64,000 bases of DNA, taken from NCBI GenBank assembly GCA_009746045.1, contig RPFO01001358.1, positions 19,643-83,642 of the forward strand, written 5' to 3'. Position 1 is the first letter of the stretch. Each line of letters starts with the position of its first letter. The notes below the pieces were generated by a model, which was not told the DNA's origin, searched no databases, and saw nothing but the letters and a program-made list of their open reading frames with translations. Position numbers and translations under genes: made by a program. Of the stretch, positions 57,974 to 64,000 are shown one piece after another. This DNA comes from Mesostigma viride. Its lineage: Eukaryota > Streptophyta > Mesostigmatophyceae > Mesostigmatales > Mesostigmataceae.

Positions 57974-59972
57974 AGTGCCGTCGCCCCAAGCGTGCATTTT
58001 GTGTGTAAGTGTGTGTGCAGCAGCCCCTTGCGTGCGCGGTGTATGTACGTGTGTGTGCAGCCGCCCCGTGGTTGCGCGGTGGATGTACATGTGAGTGGAG
58101 CCGGTCCTTGCGTGCGCGGTGTATGTACGTGTGTGTGCAGCCGCCCCTTGCGTGCGCGGTGTAGGTACGTATGTGTGCAGCCGCCCCTTGCGTGCGCGGT
58201 GTATGTACGTGTGTGTGCAGCCGCTCCAAGCGTGCGCGGTGTGTGTACATGTGAGTGCAGCTGCCCCAAGCGTGCGCGGTGTGTGTACATGTGTGTGCAG
58301 TTGCCCCTTGCGTGCGCGGTGGATGTACGTGTGTGTGCATGCCGGCAATTGCGTGCATGGTGTGTGTACGTGTGTGTGCAGCCGCCCCTTGCGTGCGCGG
58401 TGTGTGTACATGTGAGTGCCGTCGCCCCAAGCGTGCATTTTGTGTGTAAGTGTGTGTGCAGCCGCCCCTTGCGTGCGCGGTGTAGGTACGTGTGTGTGCA
58501 GCCGCCCCAAGCGTGCGCGGTGTATGTACGTGTGTGTGCAGCCGCCCCAAGCGTGCGCGGTGTGTGTACATGTGAGTGCAGCTGCCCCAAGCGTGCGCGG
58601 TGTGTGTACATGTGTGTGCAGTTGCCCCTTGCGTGCGCGGTGGATGTACGTGTGTGTGCATGCCGGCAATTGCGTGCATGGTGTGTGTACGTGTGTGTGC
58701 AGCCGCCCCTTGCGTGCGCGGTGTGTGTACGTGTGTGTGCACTCGCCCCTTGCGTGCGCGGTGTGTGTACAGGTGTGTGCAGCCGCCCCTTGCGTGCATG
58801 GTGTATGTACATGTGTGTGCAGCTGCCCCTTGCGTGCGCGGTGGATGTACATGTGTGTGCAGCCGAACCTTGCGTGCATGGTGTGTGTACCTGTGCGTGA
58901 AGTCGCTCCTTGCGTGCATGGTGTGTGTACGTGTGTGTGCAGCCACCCCTTTCGTGCGCGGTGTATGTACATGTGAGTGCCGTCGCCCCAAGCGTGCATT
59001 TTGTGTGTAAGTGTGTGTGCAGCAGCCCCTTGCGTGCGCGGTGTATGTACGTGTGTGTGCAGCCGCCCCGTGGTTGCGCGGTGGATGTACATGTGAGTGG
59101 AGCCGGTCCTTGCGTGCGCGGTGTATGTACGTGTGTGTGCAGCCGCCCCTTGCGTGCGCGGTGTAGGTACGTATGTGTGCAGCCGCCCCTTGCGTGCGCG
59201 GTGTATGTACGTGTGTGTGCAGCCGCCCCAAGCGTGCGCGGTGTGTGTACATGTGAGTGCAGCTGCCCCAAGCGTGCGCGGTGTGTGTACATGTGTGTGC
59301 AGTTGCCCCTTGCGTGCGCGGTGGATGTACGTGTGTGTGCATGCCGGCAATTGCGTGCATGGTGTGTGTACGTGTGTGTGCAGCCGCCCCTTGCGTGCGC
59401 GGTGTGTGTACATGTGAGTGCCGTCGCCCCAAGCGTGCATTTTGTGTGTAAGTGTGTGTGCAGCCGCCCCTTGCGTGCGCGGTGTAGGTACGTGTGTGTG
59501 CAGCCGCCCCAAGCGTGCGCGGTGTGTGTACGTGTGTGTGCAGCCGCCCCAAGCGTGCGCGGTGTGTGTACATGTGAGTGCAGCTGCCCCAAGCGTGCGC
59601 GGTGTGTGTACATGTGTGTGCAGTTGCCCCTTGCGTGCGCGGTGGATGTACGGGTGTGTGCATGCCGGCAATTGCGTGCATGGTGTGTGTACGTGTGTGT
59701 GCAGCCGCCCCTTGCGTGCGCGGTGTGTGTACGTGTGTGTGCACTCGCCCCTTGCGTGCGCGGTGTATGTACGTGTGTGTGCAGCCGCCCCTTGCGTGCG
59801 CGGTGTAGGTACGTGTGTGTGCAGCCGCCCCAAGCGTGCGCGGTGTATGTATGTGTGTGTGCAGCCGCCCCTTGCGTGCGCGGTGGATGTACGTGTGTGT
59901 GCAGCCACCCCTTTCGTGCGCGGTGTATGTACATGTGAGTGCCGTCGCCCCAAGCGTGCATTTTGTGTGTAA
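57974..59972. repeat. 1,002-bp tandem duplication within the right array
   Basis: Markers at 57974, 58008, 58095, 58255, 58416 and 58576 all recur 1,002 bases later. The next repeat of the same markers is offset by 962, one unit shorter. Confidence 0.8.
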
Positions 59973-60845
59973 GTGTGTGTGCAGCAGCCCCTTGCGTGCG
60001 CGGTGTATGTACGTGTGTGTGCAGCCGCCCCGTGGTTGTGCGGTGGATGTACATGTGAGTGGAGCCGGTCCTTGCGTGCGCGGTGTATGTACGTGTGTGT
60101 GCAGCCGCCCCTTGCGTGCGCGGTGTGTGTACGTGTGTGTGCAGCCGCCCCTTGCGTGCGCGGTGTATGTACATGTGAGTGCCGTCGCCGCCATTTTGTG
60201 TGTAAGTGTGTGTGCAGCAGCCCCTTGCGTGCGCGGTGTATGTACGTGTGTGTGCAGCCGCCCCGTGGTTGTGCGGTGGATGTACATGTGAGTGCAGCCG
60301 GCCTTGCGTGCGCGGTGTATGTACGTGTGTGTGCAGCCGCCCCTTGCGTGCGTGGTGTGTGTACATGTGTGCAGCCGCCCCTTGCGTGCGCGGTGTATGT
60401 ACGTGTGTGTGCAGCCGCCCCTTGCGTGCGCGGTGTGTGTACGTGTGAGTGCAGCTGCCCCTTGCGTGCGCGGTGTGTGTACATGTGTGTGCAGTTGCCC
60501 CTTGCGTGCGCGGTGGATGTACGTGTGTGTGCAGCCGGCAATTGCGTGCATGGTGTGTGTACGTGTGTGTGCAGCCGCCCCTTGCGTGCGCGGTGTGTGT
60601 ACGTGTGTGTGCACTCGCCCCTTGCGTGCGCGGTGGATGTACATGTGTGTGCAGCCGCCCCTTGCGTGCATGGTGTATGTCCATGTGTGGGCAGTTGCCC
60701 CTTGCGTGCGCGGCGTATGTACATGTTTGCACTCGCCCCTTGCGTGCATGGTGTATGTATGTGTGTGTGCAGCCGCCCCTTGCGTGCGCGGTGGATGTAC
60801 GTGTGTGTGCAGCCACCCCTTTCGTGCGCGGTGTATGTACATGTG

Positions 60846-63137
60846 AGTGCCGTCGCCCCAAGCGTGCATTTTGTGTGTAAGTGTGTGTGCAGCAGCCCCT
60901 TGCGTGCGCGGTGTATGTACGTGTGTGTGCAGCCGCCCCGTGGTTGCGCGGTGGATGTACATGTGAGTGGAGCCGCCCCAAGCGTGTGTACATGTGTGTG
61001 CAGTTGCCCCTTGCGTGCGCGGTGGATGTACGTGTGTGTGCATGCCGGCAATTGCGTGCATGGTGTGTGTACGTTTGTGTGCAGCCGCCCCTTGCGTGCG
61101 CGGTGTGTGTACGTGTGTGTGAATCCTTGTCCTTGCGTGCATGGTGTATGTACATGTGGGTGCAGCCGCCCCTTGCGTGCGCGGTGTATGCCAGTGTGTG
61201 TGCATGCCGGCCCTTGCGTGCATGGTGTGTGTAAGTGTGTGTGCAGCCGCCCCGAGCGTGTGTACATGTGTGTGCAGTTGCCCCTTGCGTGCGCAGTGGA
61301 TGTACGTGTGTGTGCATGCCGGCAATTGCATGCATGGGTGTGTACGTGTGTGTGCAGCCGCCCCTTTCGTGCGCGGTGTGTGTACGTGTGTGTGCACCGC
61401 CCCTTGCGTGCGCGGTGTATGTACGTGTGTGTGCAGCCGCCCCTTGCGTGCGCGGTGTATGCCAGTGTGTGTGCATGCCGGCCCTTGCGTGCATGGTGTG
61501 TGTAAGTGTGTGTGCAGCCCCTTGCGTGCATGGTGTATGTACGTGTGTGTGCAGCCGCCCCTTGCGTGCGCGGTGTGTGTACGTATGTGTGCAGCCGCCC
61601 CTTGCGTGCGCGGTGTATGTACGTGTGTGTGCAGCCGCCCCTTGCGTGCGCGGTGTAGGTACGTGTGTGTGCAGCCGCCCCAAGCGTGCGCGGTGTGTGT
61701 ACATGTGAGTGCAGCTGCCCCAAGCGTGCGCGGTGTGTGTACATGTGTGTGCAGTTGCCCCTTGCGTGCGCGGTGGATGTACGGGTGTGTGCATGCCGGC
61801 AATTGCGTGCATGGTGTGTGTACGTGTGTGTGCAGCCGCCCCTTGCGTGCGCGGTGTGTGTACGTGTGTGTGCACTCGCCCCTTGCGTGCGCGGTGTATG
61901 TACGTGTGTGTGCAGCCGCCCCTTGCGTGCGCGGTGTAGGTACGTGTGTGTGCAGCCGCCCCAAGCGTGCGCGGTGTATGTATGTGTGTGTGCAGCCGCC
62001 CCTTGCGTGCGCGGTGGATGTACGTGTGTGTGCAGCCACCCCTTTCGTGCGCGGTGTATGTACATGTGAGTGCCGTCGCCCCAAGCGTGCATTTTGTGTG
62101 TAAGTGTGTGTGCAGCAGCCCTTGCGTGCGCGGTGTATGTACGTGTGTGTGCAGCCGCCCCGTGGTTGTGCGGTGGATGTACATGTGAGTGGAGCCGGTC
62201 CTTGCGTGCGCGGTGTATGTACGTGTGTGTGCAGCCGCCCCTTGCGTGCGTGGTGTGTGTACATGTAAGTGCAGCCGCCCCTTGCGTGCGCGGTGTATGT
62301 ACGTGTGTGTGCAGCCGTCCCTTGCGTGCGCGGTGTGTGTACGTGTGAGTGCAGCTGCCCCAAGCGTGCGCGGTGTGTGTACATGTGTGTGCAGTTGCCC
62401 CTTGCGTGCGCGGTGGATGTACGTGTGTGTGCATGCCGGCAATTGCGTGCATGGTGTGTGTACGTGTGTGTGCAGCCGCCCCTTGCGTGCGCGGTGTGTG
62501 TACGTGTGTGTGCACTCGCCCCTTGCGTGCGCGGTGGATGTACATGTGTGTGCAGCCGCCCCTTGCGTGCATGGTGTATGTCCATGTGTGGGCAGTTGCC
62601 CCTTGCGTGCGCGGCGTATGTACATGTTTTTGCACTCGCCCCTTGCGTGCATGGTGTATGTATGTGTGTGTGCAGCCGCCCCTTGCGTGCGCGGTGGATG
62701 TACGTGTGTGTGCAGCCACCCCTTTCGTGCGCGGTGTATGTACATGTGAGTGCCGTCGCCCCAAGCGTGCATTTTGTGTGTAAGTGTGTGTGCAGCAGCC
62801 CCTTGCGTGCGCGGTGTATGTACGTGTGTGTGCAGCCGCCCCGTGGTTGCGCGGTGGATGTACATGTGAGTGGAGCCGCCCCAAGCGTGTGTACATGTGT
62901 GTGCAGTTGCCCCTTGCGTGCGCGGTGGATGTACGTGTGTGTGCATGCCGGCAATTGCGTGCATGGTGTGTGTACGTTTGTGTGCAGCCGCCCCTTGCGT
63001 GCGCGGTGTGTGTACGTGTGTGTGAATCCTTGTCCTTGCGTGCATGGTGTATGTACATGTGGGTGCAGCCGCCCCTTGCGTGCGCGGTGTATGCCAGTGT
63101 GTGTGCATGCCGGCCCTTGCGTGCATGGTGTGTGTAA
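60846..63137. repeat. Two related segments 1,903 bp apart in the right array
   Basis: 60846-61234 recurs at 62749-63137 at an exact offset of 1,903. 59578-59972 recurs at 61709-62103 at an offset of 2,131. These add a second level of duplication near the right end. Confidence 0.75.
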
Positions 63138-64000
63138 GTGTGTGTGCAGCCGCCCCGAGCGTGTGTACATGTGTGTGCAGTTGCCCCTTGCGTGCGCAGT
63201 GGATGTACGTGTGTGTGCAGCCGGCAATTGCATGCATGGTGTGTGTACGTGTGTGTGCAGCCGCCCCTTGCGTGCGCGGTGTGTGTACGTGTGTGTGCAC
63301 CGCCCCTTGCGTGCGCGGTGTATGTACATGTGTGTGCAGCCCCCAAGCGTGCGCGGTGTGTGCGTGTGTGTGCATGCCCCCTTGCGTGCGCGGTGTGTAA
63401 GTGTGTGTGCAGCCCCTTGCGTGCATGGTGTATGTACGTGTGTGTGCAGCCGCCCCTTGCGTGCGCGGTGTGTGTACATGTGTGCAGCCGCCCCTTGCGT
63501 GCGCGGTGTATGTACGTGTGTGTGCAGCCGCCCCTTGCGTGCGCGGTGTAGGTACGTGTGTGTGCAGCCGCCCCAAGCGTGCGCGGTGTGTGTACATGTG
63601 AGTGCAGCTGCCCAAGCGTGCGGGTGTGTGTACGTGTGTGTGCAGTAGCCCCTTGCGTGCGCGGTGTGTACGTGTGTGTGCATGCCGGCAATTGCGTGCA
63701 TGGTGTGTGTACGTGTGTGTGCAGCCGCCCCTTGCGTGCGCGGTGTGTACATGTGTGTGCAGCCGCCCCTTGCGTGCGCGGTGTAGGTACGTGTGTGTGC
63801 AGCCGCCCCAAGCGTGCGCGGTGTGTGTACATGTGTGTGCAGTTGCCCCTTGCGTGCGCGGTGGATGTACGTGTGTGTGCATGCCGGCAATTGCGTGCAT
63901 GGTGTGTGTACGTGTGTGTGCAGCAGCCCCTTGCGTGCGCGGTGTGTGTACATGTGAGTGCCGTCGCCCCAAGCGGCATTTTGTGTGTAAGTGTGTTGTG

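Larger units (their letters stand above)
54909..64000. repeat. 40-bp satellite, right array (about 225 units), runs off the window
   Basis: Continues the middle array in register after the insertion. The right end is more irregular: one-base deletions (CCGCCCTTG), shortened units and truncated variants become common after 60 kb. Large minus-strand frames, for example 63972-55573 with 2,799 codons, are again a result of the stop-free unit. Confidence 0.97.

Noticed and set aside
28256-64000. CRISPR array
   Set aside because: The 40-bp units are contiguous, with no unique spacers, and the window is eukaryotic.

Overview
The window comes from the nuclear genome of a photosynthetic eukaryote, most likely a microalga and probably of the green lineage. 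The evidence is a spliced gene of about eleven exons for the thylakoid-lumen D1-processing protease CtpA. It has GT-AG introns, a bipartite transit peptide, and sits among non-LTR retrotransposons, MITE-like elements and satellite DNA. No bacterial operons, CRISPR arrays or rRNA genes are visible. The genus cannot be fixed from the sequence alone.

Layout. 1-5,670 is a nest of retroelements. It holds several 5'-truncated LINE copies on the minus strand (reverse transcriptase thumb plus zinc knuckle plus restriction-like endonuclease) and a plus-strand element that carries only an ORF1-type protein. Target-site duplications, and in one case an in-window empty site, show the order of insertion. 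5,853-7,382 (minus) is an intact single-exon leucine-rich-repeat protein of the F-box/AMN1 type. 7,680-10,770 is mobile or repetitive DNA: a foldback MITE, tandem repeats with CCAT tracts, and a 1.7-kb region bounded by inverted repeats. 11,230-about 20,450 (plus) is ctpA, with several minisatellites in its introns. 20,450-28,070 has no convincing intact gene. It holds retroelement tails, a second ORF1-only element, a recurring palindrome (CCAACGGCCGTTGG), a short CACCCTA array and a collapsed tRNA-Ser-like sequence.

28,070-64,000 is a GT-rich satellite with a 40-bp unit, about 32 kb in total, running off the right end. Two blocks interrupt it: 31,673-33,791 (two copies of one unit, one internally deleted) and 53,687-54,908 (a 1,222-bp array of four 204-bp palindromes joined by alternating tRNA-related spacers). 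The satellite is built from kilobase-scale duplications. One copy lacks the palindromic array and so serves as its exact empty site, with a 6-bp duplication. The very long open frames here (up to 3,283 codons, both strands) follow from a unit with no stop codon in any frame, and I do not call them genes.

Only two host protein genes are supported: the LRR protein and ctpA. They share no evident pathway. The CACCCTA array next to the satellite would fit a subtelomeric or other heterochromatic position for the right half, but this is inference.
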